Origin: Pseudomonadota bacterium
Lineage (GTDB): Bacteria; Desulfobacterota; Desulfovibrionia; Desulfovibrionales; Desulfovibrionaceae
DNA length: 7,374 bases
Assembly (NCBI GenBank): GCA_023417745.1
Contig: JAEZEM010000529.1
Span: 1-7,374, forward strand
Direction of reading: 5' to 3'
Under the pieces are notes generated by a model. That model did not search any database. It had not been told where the DNA came from and saw nothing but the letters and a program-made list of their open reading frames with translations. This document shows positions 1-5,530 of the stretch, piece after piece. The first letter of the stretch is position 1; each line of letters starts with the position of its first letter. The position numbers were made by a program, and so were the translations under genes.

Positions 1-30
1 CACTGCCACAACCAACTCGCCCCCGCCCAT
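1..30 (-). CDS. start of an unidentified protein gene, cut by the window edge
   Basis: Reading leftwards from position 30 there is an ATG followed by nine open codons (M-G-G-G-E-L-V-V-A-V) that run off the window. It is preceded by a strong Shine-Dalgarno sequence, CGGAGGA (positions 35-41 on the complementary strand), at a spacing of about four bases. The ribosome binding site is the main support, because ten residues cannot identify a product. The gene lies 197 bases downstream of metF in the same direction. A repeat hairpin sits in that gap, so it could be the next operon member or have its own promoter. No function is assigned. Confidence 0.5.
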   Translation of the reverse strand, partial: MGGGELVVAV

Positions 31-135
31 ACGATCCTCCGTAAGGCAATCTACGTGTGTGCCGCGTCCCGCAACCGAGCGCATCCCGGCAGGCAGCGCG
101 GCGAAAATTATCGTCAAATCGTTGCGAGAAGTTCA

Positions 136-176
136 GGGGGGAAGCCTCCGGCGGCCAAAGGGCTGCCGCCCTTTGG
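136..176 (+). repeat. dispersed hairpin repeat, copy 1 (metF 3' side)
   Basis: The 13-base core GCCTCCGGCGGCC (144-156) recurs exactly at 6637-6649 and, inverted, at 6771-6783. It runs into a perfect 9-bp hairpin, CCAAAGGGC (155-163) with GCCCTTTGG (168-176), loop TGCC. No T run follows on either strand, so it is not a classic intrinsic terminator, although a hairpin after metF could stabilise the 3' end of the message. Repeats of this style are common between genes in Desulfovibrio genomes. Confidence 0.75.
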
Positions 177-227
177 AAACCCATCACTGGAAAGGCGTTA
201 GTCCCCCTGCCTCTTACGACGTTTCGT

Positions 228-1100
228 CTAATATTCCAGGCCCAAGACGATGGAGAGCACGGCCTCGGCCTTGTTGAGCGTATAGAGATGCACGCCCGGC
301 GCGCCTCGGCGCAGCAGATCCTGAGCCTGGGCGCGGGCATAGGCGATGCCGACCTCGGCCACGGCGGCATTGCCTCCGGCGGCGTCGGCCGCTTCCAGCT
401 CGGCCATGTAGGCCGGCGGCAGCGACGCGCCGCACAGGGCGGCGAACCGCTTGATGCTGGCCAGGCTCAAGACCGGCAGCACACCCGGAATCATGGGCGC
501 GTCGATGCCAGCGGCCCGAACTCGGGCCACGAAATCGAAATAGCGGTCGTTGTCGAAAAAGAGCTGGGTGACGGCAAAACTGCCGCCCAGGGCCAACTTC
601 TGGCGCAGATGCTCCAGATCCTTTTCCGGCGACGTCGCCTCGGGATGACACTCGGGATAGCCGGCCACGCCCAGGCACAGGTTCGGATACTCGGCCCGGA
701 TGAAGGCCACGAGATCGCAGGCGTGCTGGAAATCCTCGGAATCGGGCACAAAGGTTTCCTGTCCCTTGGGCGGATCGCCGCGAAGGGCCAGGACGTTGTC
801 CACGCCGGCCTCGGCCAGGGCGTCGAGGAAGCCGCGAATCTTGTCCTTGCTCGCGCCCACGCAAGTCAGATGGGCCATGGGCTCCAGACCGTAGGCGGTC
901 TTTAGGCGGGAGACGATCTCCAGGGTATGGGCATGGGTGCTGCCGCCGGCCCCGTAGGTGACGGAGACAAAAAGCGGGCGCACCGGGATGAGCTTCTCGA
1001 CCACGCCGAAAAATCCCTCCCAGGCCTCACGCTCCTTGGGCGGGAAAAACTCCAACGAAACAAACGGCCGCCTGGCCTCCATCAACTCCCTGATCCGCAC
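228..1100 (-). CDS. metF: 5,10-methylenetetrahydrofolate reductase (MetF)
   Basis: Cytoplasmic FAD-dependent enzyme that reduces 5,10-methylene-THF to 5-methyl-THF, the methyl donor for methionine synthesis. The 290-residue protein is a single TIM-barrel domain, the usual length for bacterial MetF. Family motifs in order are SLEFFPPK (residues 15-22, with Glu17 matching the catalytic Glu28 of E. coli MetF), SVTYGAGGS (46-54), HLTCVG (77-82), LALRGDPP (with Asp109 matching the flavin-contacting Asp120), then the GYPECHPEA and TQLFFDN motifs further on. The start is taken as GTG at 1098-1100, because AAGGAG lies five bases upstream. The frame stays open 30 codons further up, but that extension is only translated repeat DNA. 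The gene is third after the ABC-F and Nudix genes, separated by 118 bases containing two hairpins. It ends in TAG. Confidence 0.96.
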   Translation of the reverse strand: MRIRELMEARRPFVSLEFFPPKEREAWEGFFGVVEKLIPVRPLFVSVTYGAGGSTHAHTLEIVSRLKTAYGLEPMAHLTCVGASKDKIRGFLDALAEAGVDNVLALRGDPPKGQETFVPDSEDFQHACDLVAFIRAEYPNLCLGVAGYPECHPEATSPEKDLEHLRQKLALGGSFAVTQLFFDNDRYFDFVARVRAAGIDAPMIPGVLPVLSLASIKRFAALCGASLPPAYMAELEAADAAGGNAAVAEVGIAYARAQAQDLLRRGAPGVHLYTLNKAEAVLSIVLGLEY

Positions 1101-1105
1101 GGTGT

Positions 1106-1111
1106 CTCCTT
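1106..1111 (-). promoter_or_regulatory. metF ribosome binding site (decides a GTG start)
   Basis: AAGGAG on the minus strand, five bases before GTG at 1100-1098. This places translation start at the GTG and excludes the upstream in-frame extension, which reads through the inverted repeat at 1124-1165. Confidence 0.8.
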
Positions 1112-1123
1112 GTGGAAGAGGAA

Positions 1124-1165
1124 CCGGTGGAAAACCCCTTTTTGAAAAAAGGGGTTTTCCACCGG
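1124..1165. repeat. 20-bp perfect inverted repeat between the Nudix gene and metF
   Basis: Left arm 1124-1143 (CCGGTGGAAAACCCCTTTTT) is the exact reverse complement of right arm 1146-1165, with only GA between them. The RNA would form a very stable hairpin about a dozen bases before the metF ribosome binding site. The right arm ends in CCGGACCCCCT (1162-1172), the same boundary that follows the hairpin at 6665-6675, so it looks like a variant of the same repeat family. There is no run of T after the hairpin in the metF direction, so it may weaken or process the transcript, but it does not look like a strong intrinsic terminator. Confidence 0.85.
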
Positions 1166-1166
1166 A

Positions 1167-1196
1167 CCCCCTTTCCTCAAAAACTTTCAAAGGGGG
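1167..1196. repeat. second short inverted repeat in the Nudix-metF gap
   Basis: CCCCCTTT (1167-1174) pairs with AAAGGGGG (1189-1196) around a 14-base A/T/C-rich loop. It directly abuts the 20-bp inverted repeat and begins 22 bases after the Nudix stop codon. Together they make a double hairpin filling most of the gap. Confidence 0.7.
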
Positions 1197-1218
1197 ATTG
1201 CTTCGCAGGGCCGGTGGG

Positions 1219-1623
1219 TCAGGCCGTTTCGGCGGCCAGGGCGTCCACGATGTCGCGGTCGGCCTCCAGAAACGGTCTGGTCCTGCCCTCCTCGGGCGTC
1301 AGCCATTCCATGTCCTGGCCTTCCAGGGGAAGCGGTTCCCCGTCATAAGCCCGGACGTGGAAAAAATGGAGACGGACCGAGAGGTGTTCGTAGGAATGCG
1401 CTTTTTCGCGGAAAAAGGCAATTGCGACAGGCCTAATGCCCAATTCTTCACAAAGTTCGCGCGAAAGCGCCTGCTCCGGCGTCTCGCCCGGCTCGATCTT
1501 GCCGCCTGGAAATTCATAGGCTCCGGCCATGGCTTTGCCCGCCGGACGCTTGACGCCGAGATACCGGCCGTCCTTCCAGATGACGGCGGCCACGACCTCG
1601 ACAACTTTGGCGGCCCCGCTCAT
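1219..1623 (-). CDS. MutT/NudG-type Nudix hydrolase
   Basis: A 134-residue single-domain Nudix protein, predicted to hydrolyse (deoxy)nucleoside triphosphates to the monophosphate and pyrophosphate. Likely substrates are oxidised or modified nucleotides such as 8-oxo-dGTP. The Nudix box is complete and matches G-x5-E-x7-REUxEExGU: Gly41, Glu47, then RELCEELGI at 55-63, where the glutamates bind Mg2+. The N-terminal stretch EVVAAVIWKDGRYLGVKRP and the overall length resemble MutT and the CTP/5-methyl-dCTP hydrolase NudG, and sequence alone does not separate them. The ATG overlaps the stop of the upstream ABC-F gene (ATGA, 1620-1623), with GGTGGAGG just before it inside the ABC-F coding sequence, so translational coupling is likely. 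The stop is TGA. Confidence 0.93.
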   Translation of the reverse strand: MSGAAKVVEVVAAVIWKDGRYLGVKRPAGKAMAGAYEFPGGKIEPGETPEQALSRELCEELGIRPVAIAFFREKAHSYEHLSVRLHFFHVRAYDGEPLPLEGQDMEWLTPEEGRTRPFLEADRDIVDALAAETA

Positions 1624-3620
1624 GCGTCCTCCACCAAAGCGGCCCGGCGGGCCTCCAGGTCGGCGATCTCCTCTTCCATGACGGACATGCGGGCCAGCAG
1701 ATCCTCGGCTTCGCGCGAAAGATCGCTGTATTCCTTGCTGAGCTTGGCAAAAAGCTCGCGCTGGGCATAGGTTTCGGGATCGGCCATGACGGCCTCGACT
1801 TCCGATTGCTTGGCCAGCAGGGTTTCCAGTTCGGCTTCGAGCTTTTCGAAGGCCTCGCGCTTGGGCTTGATGTCGCGGTAGAGGGCGTTTCGCAGCTCGG
1901 CCACCCGGCGCTTGCGCTCCTTGTCCTCCTGGCGCGACAGCTTGGGCGCGTTTTGCGGGCTGTCCTCGGCAGCGCCCGCCGTCTCGGCCTTGGACGCGGC
2001 GGCAGCCTCGGCCAACCGGGCCGCCTCGTAGGCGGCGTAGCCTTCCTCGTACACCGTCAGCCCGTCCGGCCCCACGGACCAGACCTCGGCAGCGGCCTCG
2101 CGCAGCAGATAGCGGTCGTGGGCGACCATGAGGATGGTGCCCGAATATTCGGCCAGGGCGCGCACCAGCGCTTCGCGGCTTTCCAGGTCCAGGTGGTTGG
2201 TGGGTTCGTCCAGGACCAGGAAGTTGGCCCGGGCCGAGAAAAGGCCGGCCAGCACCAGCCGCGACTTCTCGCCGCCGGACAGCTCGAACACTCGGCGATC
2301 CCAATAGTCCTCGCCCAAGAGGAACAGGCCCAAGGTGGAGCAGCACTCCAGATGCGTGGCCTTGGGGCCGGCCATGCGCCGCATCTCGGACATGACCGTG
2401 GCTTCGGTGTTGAGGATTTCTGTCTGATGCTGGCTGAAATACCCGAGCTTGACGCCCGTGCCGAGCACCAGCCGGCCGTCAGTAGGTTTGTTGACGCCAA
2501 CCAGAAGCTTTAACAGCGTGGTCTTGCCTGCGCCGTTGTGGCCGACCAGCGCGACTTTCTGGCCCCGAAACAGCTGAAAGGTGAGCGCCGGCCACAGCGG
2601 CGCGCGGTCGGGCCAATGGTAGGCCAGATCGGCGGCGGCGCACACGGTCTTGTCGCAGCGTTCCGGCTCGGGCAAGGAGAAATCGAGAGTGCGACCGCGC
2701 ACATCAGGCCGGTCGCCGCGCAGGCTCACGATCTCCTTGTTGAGCTTTTCCACGTTTTTGAGCTTGCTCTGGGCCTGCCTGGCCTTGCTCGACTTGTAGC
2801 GGAAGCGGTCGATAAAAACGTTGTGCTGCTTGATCTTGTTGTCGATGGCCGCGGCCTGCCGCTCCCACTGCTTTTCCATCTCCTCGCGCCAGGCCAGGAA
2901 TTGGGAGAACGACCCAGGCCGCCATATGGGCTTGGTTTCGCCCAAAAACAGCGTGTGGGTGGCCACGCGGTCGAGAAACACCCGGTCGTGGGCGACAAAG
3001 ATGAGCACGCCCTCGAAGGCGGTCAAAAATGCCTCCAACCAGGCCACGGCTTCGAGGTCGAGGTGGTTGGTGGGCTCGTCGAGGAGCAGCACGTCAGCGC
3101 CGGCCGTCAACACCCGGGCGAGCTTGGCTCGTTCGCGCCAGCCGCCGGACAGGCCGGAAATCGGCGCGCCCATGTGCTTTTCCTCAAACCCCAGGCCCGA
3201 GAGAATGGTCTTGGCCCGGTACTCGGGATTGTAGCCCAGGGCGTGTTCGAGGCTGGCCTGTTCGTGAGCCAGGGCCGCCATAGCCGCTTCGTCGCCGGCA
3301 GCCACGGCCGCGTCGTAGCGTTTCCAGAATTCCTTCCAGGACGGCAGCGCGGCCATGACCCAGGCTAAAAGCGACATGCCGAGATCGGCAGCGTCCATTT
3401 CCTGGGCCACATAGCCCAGGCGCGCGCCGGTGGAGAGGACCACCCGACCGCTGTCGGGTTCGGACACGCCGGCAATGAGTTTTAAAAGCGTGGACTTGCC
3501 CGCGCCGTTCTGGCCGACCACGGCCAGGCGCGTGCCGCCGGGGATCTCCAGGGAGAATTCCCTGAACAGGTCGCGGCCGGCATAGGCCTTGGAAATATTT
3601 TGCAGACTGACTTTGGCCAT
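1620..3620 (-). CDS. ABC-F family ATPase, YheS-like
   Basis: A 666-residue soluble protein with two ABC ATPase domains and no membrane helices, as in the ABC-F translation factors that act in the ribosomal E site. Domain 1 has Walker A GQNGAGKST (36-44), signature LSGGW (157-161), Walker B with DEPTNHLD (181-188, catalytic Glu182) and switch His211. The inter-domain linker (about 240-325) contains IDRFRYKSSKARQAQ. Domain 2 has GHNGAGKTT (360-368), LSGGE (447-451), DEPTNHLD (471-478, Glu472) and His501. An Ala-rich spacer (about 535-560) leads to a charged coiled-coil tail (about 563-663). The linker motif, the GYFSQHQ stretch and the tail resemble E. coli YheS more than Uup or EttA. ATG at 3618-3620 fits the family N-terminus (MAKVSLQNISKAY), but no good Shine-Dalgarno precedes it. 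A TTG 16 codons upstream (3668) is the alternative. It is the first gene of a probable operon with the Nudix gene and metF. Confidence 0.95.
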   Translation of the reverse strand: MAKVSLQNISKAYAGRDLFREFSLEIPGGTRLAVVGQNGAGKSTLLKLIAGVSEPDSGRVVLSTGARLGYVAQEMDAADLGMSLLAWVMAALPSWKEFWKRYDAAVAAGDEAAMAALAHEQASLEHALGYNPEYRAKTILSGLGFEEKHMGAPISGLSGGWRERAKLARVLTAGADVLLLDEPTNHLDLEAVAWLEAFLTAFEGVLIFVAHDRVFLDRVATHTLFLGETKPIWRPGSFSQFLAWREEMEKQWERQAAAIDNKIKQHNVFIDRFRYKSSKARQAQSKLKNVEKLNKEIVSLRGDRPDVRGRTLDFSLPEPERCDKTVCAAADLAYHWPDRAPLWPALTFQLFRGQKVALVGHNGAGKTTLLKLLVGVNKPTDGRLVLGTGVKLGYFSQHQTEILNTEATVMSEMRRMAGPKATHLECCSTLGLFLLGEDYWDRRVFELSGGEKSRLVLAGLFSARANFLVLDEPTNHLDLESREALVRALAEYSGTILMVAHDRYLLREAAAEVWSVGPDGLTVYEEGYAAYEAARLAEAAAASKAETAGAAEDSPQNAPKLSRQEDKERKRRVAELRNALYRDIKPKREAFEKLEAELETLLAKQSEVEAVMADPETYAQRELFAKLSKEYSDLSREAEDLLARMSVMEEEIADLEARRAALVEDA

Positions 3621-3787
3621 GGGGAGTGCGTCGTTTGGCTGGAGTGTTGCGGCGAAGGGGCGCGACAAGGACGTCCGCCCGCCATGGCGCGCGTTGTACG
3701 CAAAAATGGGCAGGAGAACCAGCCCTGAGGGGGAGTCTGGCCGAGGTGGTTTAGGGGGCTAGAAATAAAGGGAAAAAATAAGAAAGC

Positions 3788-3826
3788 AAAAAAAATCGGC
3801 CATCCGTTTTCGGTGAATCGGGATGG
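3788..3826 (-). terminator. candidate intrinsic terminator
   Basis: On the minus strand CCATCC (complement of 3821-3826) pairs with GGATGG (complement of 3800-3805), extendable by two pairs past a bulge. After four bases it is followed by eight T residues (complement of 3788-3795). The position and direction suit the end of a transcript coming from the membrane protein gene at 4154-4468, about 330 bases upstream, and would insulate the ABC-F operon. The stem is short and imperfect, so this is tentative. Confidence 0.4.
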
Positions 3827-3960
3827 GCTAGGACGTGGCGTACACAGGAACACACCGTACTAGGTTTGCCTTGCCAAGAGTTTAAAGCCCGGCAACACAT
3901 GCATCGTGAAGTGATGGATTTACGACTGTTCTTTTCTTGAGACTTGCAATCTGTTATTGT

Positions 3961-3989
3961 TTGACATGCTTGAAAAATATTATTACTAT
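3961..3989 (+). promoter_or_regulatory. sigma70-like promoter sequence facing right
   Basis: A perfect -35 box TTGACA (3961-3966), a 17-base spacer and TACTAT (3984-3989, four of six matches to TATAAT). A start near 3996 is predicted. No open reading frame worth calling lies downstream on the plus strand, and transcription would run into the 3' end of the minus-strand membrane protein gene. It may drive an antisense or small RNA. AT-rich DNA produces such matches by chance, so confidence is moderate to low. Confidence 0.35.
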
Positions 3990-4153
3990 ATTGTCGTAAA
4001 AATAATGTTACAAAGGGGTTTTTAAATATTATTGCCAGAGTTGAAATCGGTTTTAATTACAACATAAACAACTACAAAAACGCTTCGTAGGCCATCATTT
4101 TCACCTTGATAATCTTAAAATTATATAAAAATATTGTTTTTCATAAACTCTGC

Positions 4154-4468
4154 CTATACAAAAACTCCTGTCGTAAAAGAACCAAACAAAGCCCAAATGA
4201 TCACTGCAGACGTGACAGAAAATATTGTTGCAGCCATCGACTTGCTTCTTAGAGAAATAGCACAGCAAACAATAAACAATAAACTTCCAATTGCATAACA
4301 AATTAACGCTCGCCCTCCGAGGAACAACAATCCAGGAGGCCCCAGCAACCATATTGAATTGCTATGATTCCTTGTAAATTCGGCTAACGGCAAATAGTGG
4401 ACCGCCAAGTATGTCCAAGTATAGCAGAGAATTGATAAAAACAAATATATCAACAGAATTAGACGCAT
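4154..4468 (-). CDS. small membrane protein of unknown function
   Basis: A 104-residue hydrophobic protein not recognised as any family. Three membrane segments are visible: about 3-22 (rich in L, I, Y, W), about 47-72 (including LICYAIGSLLFIVCCAI) and about 79-99 (ending IIWALFGSF). Short polar stretches lie between them (EFTRNHSNS at 30-38, SLRSKS at 72-77). The ATG at 4466-4468 has GAGG nine bases upstream. A TTG at 4490-4492 would add eight residues but has no ribosome binding site. The gene is AT-rich compared with its flanks and lies 121 bases downstream of higA in the same direction, so read-through from the toxin-antitoxin operon is possible, although a promoter candidate of its own precedes it. 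Its hydrophobic pattern and uninterrupted frame argue for a real gene, but there is no homology evidence. Confidence 0.6.
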   Translation of the reverse strand: MRLILLIYLFLSILCYTWTYLAVHYLPLAEFTRNHSNSIWLLGPPGLLFLGGRALICYAIGSLLFIVCCAISLRSKSMAATIFSVTSAVIIWALFGSFTTGVFV

Positions 4469-4507
4469 GGCAACATGCCTCAGCCCCGTCAATATAGGAT
4501 ATTTGTC

Positions 4508-4536
4508 CTGATACGATTGAATCGCTTTAATTTCAA
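4508..4536 (-). promoter_or_regulatory. candidate promoter for the small membrane protein gene
   Basis: On the minus strand TTGAAA (complement of 4531-4536) is followed after 17 bases by TATCAG (complement of 4508-4513). The predicted start near 4501 would give a leader of roughly 33 bases before the ATG at 4468. The -35 matches five of six bases, the -10 four of six. Confidence 0.35.
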
Positions 4537-4589
4537 GTTTAAAACAGCAGATTATGTCAACGATGTTGTTGCTTGACCAAAAAACGCAT

Positions 4590-5012
4590 TCAAAAAAACA
4601 CGCCCGGGCTCACGGCAAACCGCTTGGCGAACTTCTTCGCCGCCTCTTTGCTGATCCCCCGCTTGCCGGACAGCATCGCCGAGATATGGCCTTGGGGCGC
4701 GCAATCCGTCAGGTCGGCCTGCTTGAGGCCGTGCTGCTCCATCAGCAATCGCAACACGTCCTTGGGCTGCGCCTCGGGAATCTCCACTTGCGTGGCCTCA
4801 TAGTCCGCCATTTGCACGGTCAGGTAATGGAGCACGTCGGAAAGCGGATGCGCCGCATCATCGCGGATGGCGTCGAGCAGCACGTTGACCAGCGCGGTCA
4901 CCCGCTCGTAATCTTCCTCCGTCTTGACGGAAGTCACGCCAACAAGTTCTTTAAACGGCATCCAAGCCTGCAAAATGGCGGCTGGATCAATGCTCGTGGT
5001 CGCGCTGTTCAT
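4590..5012 (-). CDS. higA: HigA-type antitoxin, helix-turn-helix
   Basis: A 140-residue antitoxin of the E. coli HigA type. It is expected to bind and neutralise HigB and to repress the higBA promoter. The N-terminal half (about 1-80) is mostly helical and fits the part of this family that precedes the DNA-binding domain. The C-terminal half holds the helix-turn-helix domain (about 83-135), with the pattern VLRLLMEQHGLKQADL, then ISAMLSGKRGISKEAAKKFA, then RFAVSP, closely paralleling E. coli HigA (RTLMDQYGL, LSGKR, AKKLATRFGISP). The ATG at 5010-5012 overlaps the higB TGA (ATGA), with AGGA eight bases upstream. An in-frame start six codons earlier is possible but less likely. The gene ends within a T-rich stretch; no clear terminator hairpin follows. 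Confidence 0.93.
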   Translation of the reverse strand: MNSATTSIDPAAILQAWMPFKELVGVTSVKTEEDYERVTALVNVLLDAIRDDAAHPLSDVLHYLTVQMADYEATQVEIPEAQPKDVLRLLMEQHGLKQADLTDCAPQGHISAMLSGKRGISKEAAKKFAKRFAVSPGVFF

Positions 5013-5305
5013 TTCACTTTTCCTTTCCAAGCACCCTTGTCATATTCCTTATGCGTCAAGACGGCCCGGATATACGCCGTTTGCCATTCATAACGAATAA
5101 CAGCGATCAAGCGGAACTTGTTGCCGCCAATATCAAAAACCGTGAATCCCTCGACGTAATCCGCGCTCGCGAACGCCTTCCGGACTTCACTGAAATTTTG
5201 GAAACTTTCCCGCCGCATAATCCGATACCACGCGGCAAGCGGTTCTTTCGCGGCTGGATGCAAGGTCCAAAAATCAATCAAGGCTGGCTTCGCGATGACG
5301 CGCAT
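5009..5305 (-). CDS. higB: HigB-type toxin, mRNA interferase
   Basis: A 98-residue toxin of the HigB family (RelE-like fold), expected to cut mRNA in translating ribosomes when HigA is degraded. Recognisable family stretches are MRVIAKPALIDFW at the start, VFDIGGNKFRLIAVIRYE in the middle (E. coli HigB: VFNVGGNELRVVAM) and AYIRAVLTHKEYDKG near the end (E. coli: YIREVMTHKEYD). The His-Lys-Glu-Tyr-Asp motif is at the usual place. ATG at 5303-5305 is chosen because it matches the family N-terminus. The frame is open 43 codons further up without similarity. No good Shine-Dalgarno precedes this ATG, and it lies inside the operator, so the message may be almost leaderless. The toxin-first order and ATGA overlap with higA are typical of higBA. 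Confidence 0.93.
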   Translation of the reverse strand: MRVIAKPALIDFWTLHPAAKEPLAAWYRIMRRESFQNFSEVRKAFASADYVEGFTVFDIGGNKFRLIAVIRYEWQTAYIRAVLTHKEYDKGAWKGKVK

Positions 5306-5340
5306 ACCAAACAGGTATATACCTTTTCGGTATGCGTCAA
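5301..5340 (-). promoter_or_regulatory. higBA promoter and double operator
   Basis: Positions 5301-5336 form a 36-bp imperfect palindrome (16 of 18 pairs match). It resolves into two abutting 15-bp dyads of identical design: ATACC-N5-GGTAT at 5304-5318 and again at 5319-5333. The junction is the perfect 12-bp palindrome AGGTATATACCT (5313-5324). A -35-like TTGACG (complement of 5335-5340) abuts it, and TATA-rich -10 candidates (TATACC, 15-base spacing) lie inside the dyads. The left dyad covers the higB start codon. This is the expected place for HigA, or the HigBA complex, to bind and repress. Two identical dyads suggest two bound dimers. Confidence 0.7.
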
Positions 5341-5437
5341 GCCTGAACCATGGACTTCCTTGCGAACACGAAGAAACAAGAAATTTGTCGAGTCCTGGCA
5401 TTGCGCTACGCGGATAAAAGCACGACTTGCCCAATAA

Positions 5438-5476
5438 CCAGGAATCCCCGGACCATTACCGTCCGGGGATTCCTGG
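5438..5476 (-). terminator. probable leu operon terminator hairpin
   Basis: CCAGGAATCCCCGGAC (5438-5453) and GTCCGGGGATTCCTGG (5461-5476) form a perfect 16-bp stem with a 7-base loop, beginning 54 bases after the leuB stop codon. On the leu strand it is followed by TTATT, a weak U tract. It lies between leuB and the higBA promoter, so it would keep leu transcription out of the toxin-antitoxin genes. The poor U tract leaves open that it acts as an RNA-stabilising hairpin. Confidence 0.65.
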
Positions 5477-5530
5477 GAAATGCAAAAATTGAGGCAGCGC
5501 CGTATCCTGTCGGGCTGGCGCGCCCCTACC

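Larger units (their letters stand above)
3621..4153. other. gene-free region, increasingly AT-rich
   Basis: No convincing gene is seen in these 533 bases. The first 130 or so are GC-rich and must hold the ABC-F leader and promoter, although no clear promoter is recognised. From about 3760 the DNA becomes AT-rich: counting bases, 3961-4020 has 15 G/C in 60 and 4081-4140 has 16 in 60, against 42 in 60 at 5581-5640 in leuB. Only very short open frames occur. A terminator-like hairpin (3788-3826) and a plus-strand promoter-like sequence (3961-3989) are listed separately. The composition suggests acquired DNA or the decayed remains of it. Confidence 0.6.

Noticed and set aside
112..117. TTGACG on the minus strand upstream of the partial gene at 1-30
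   Set aside because: No -10-like hexamer at suitable spacing. The nearby GATAAT has only a poor partner upstream.
57..905. Long plus-strand open frame opposite metF (282 codons)
   Set aside because: It lies almost wholly antisense to metF, which has clear family motifs, and its composition is the usual by-product of GC-rich codons. Similar shadows opposite the Nudix, ABC-F and leuB genes were dropped for the same reason.
1624..2346. Upstream in-frame extension of the Nudix gene (241 codons)
   Set aside because: It is a shadow of the ABC-F coding region in another frame. The ATG at 1621-1623 has a ribosome binding site and fits the family length.
3731..3760. Sequence resembling the D arm of a serine tRNA (GGCCGAGGTGGTTTA)
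   Set aside because: No anticodon arm, T arm or matching acceptor strand follows, so it is neither a tRNA nor a supported attachment-site remnant.
4101..4352. Second minus-strand open frame (83 codons) overlapping the membrane protein gene
   Set aside because: It overlaps the better-supported 104-residue gene in another frame, has no convincing ribosome binding site and shows mixed, low-complexity AT-rich coding.
4555..4560. Perfect -35 box TTGACA on the minus strand
   Set aside because: No acceptable -10 lies 16-18 bases downstream; the TTGAAA/TATCAG pair at 4508-4536 is a better candidate.
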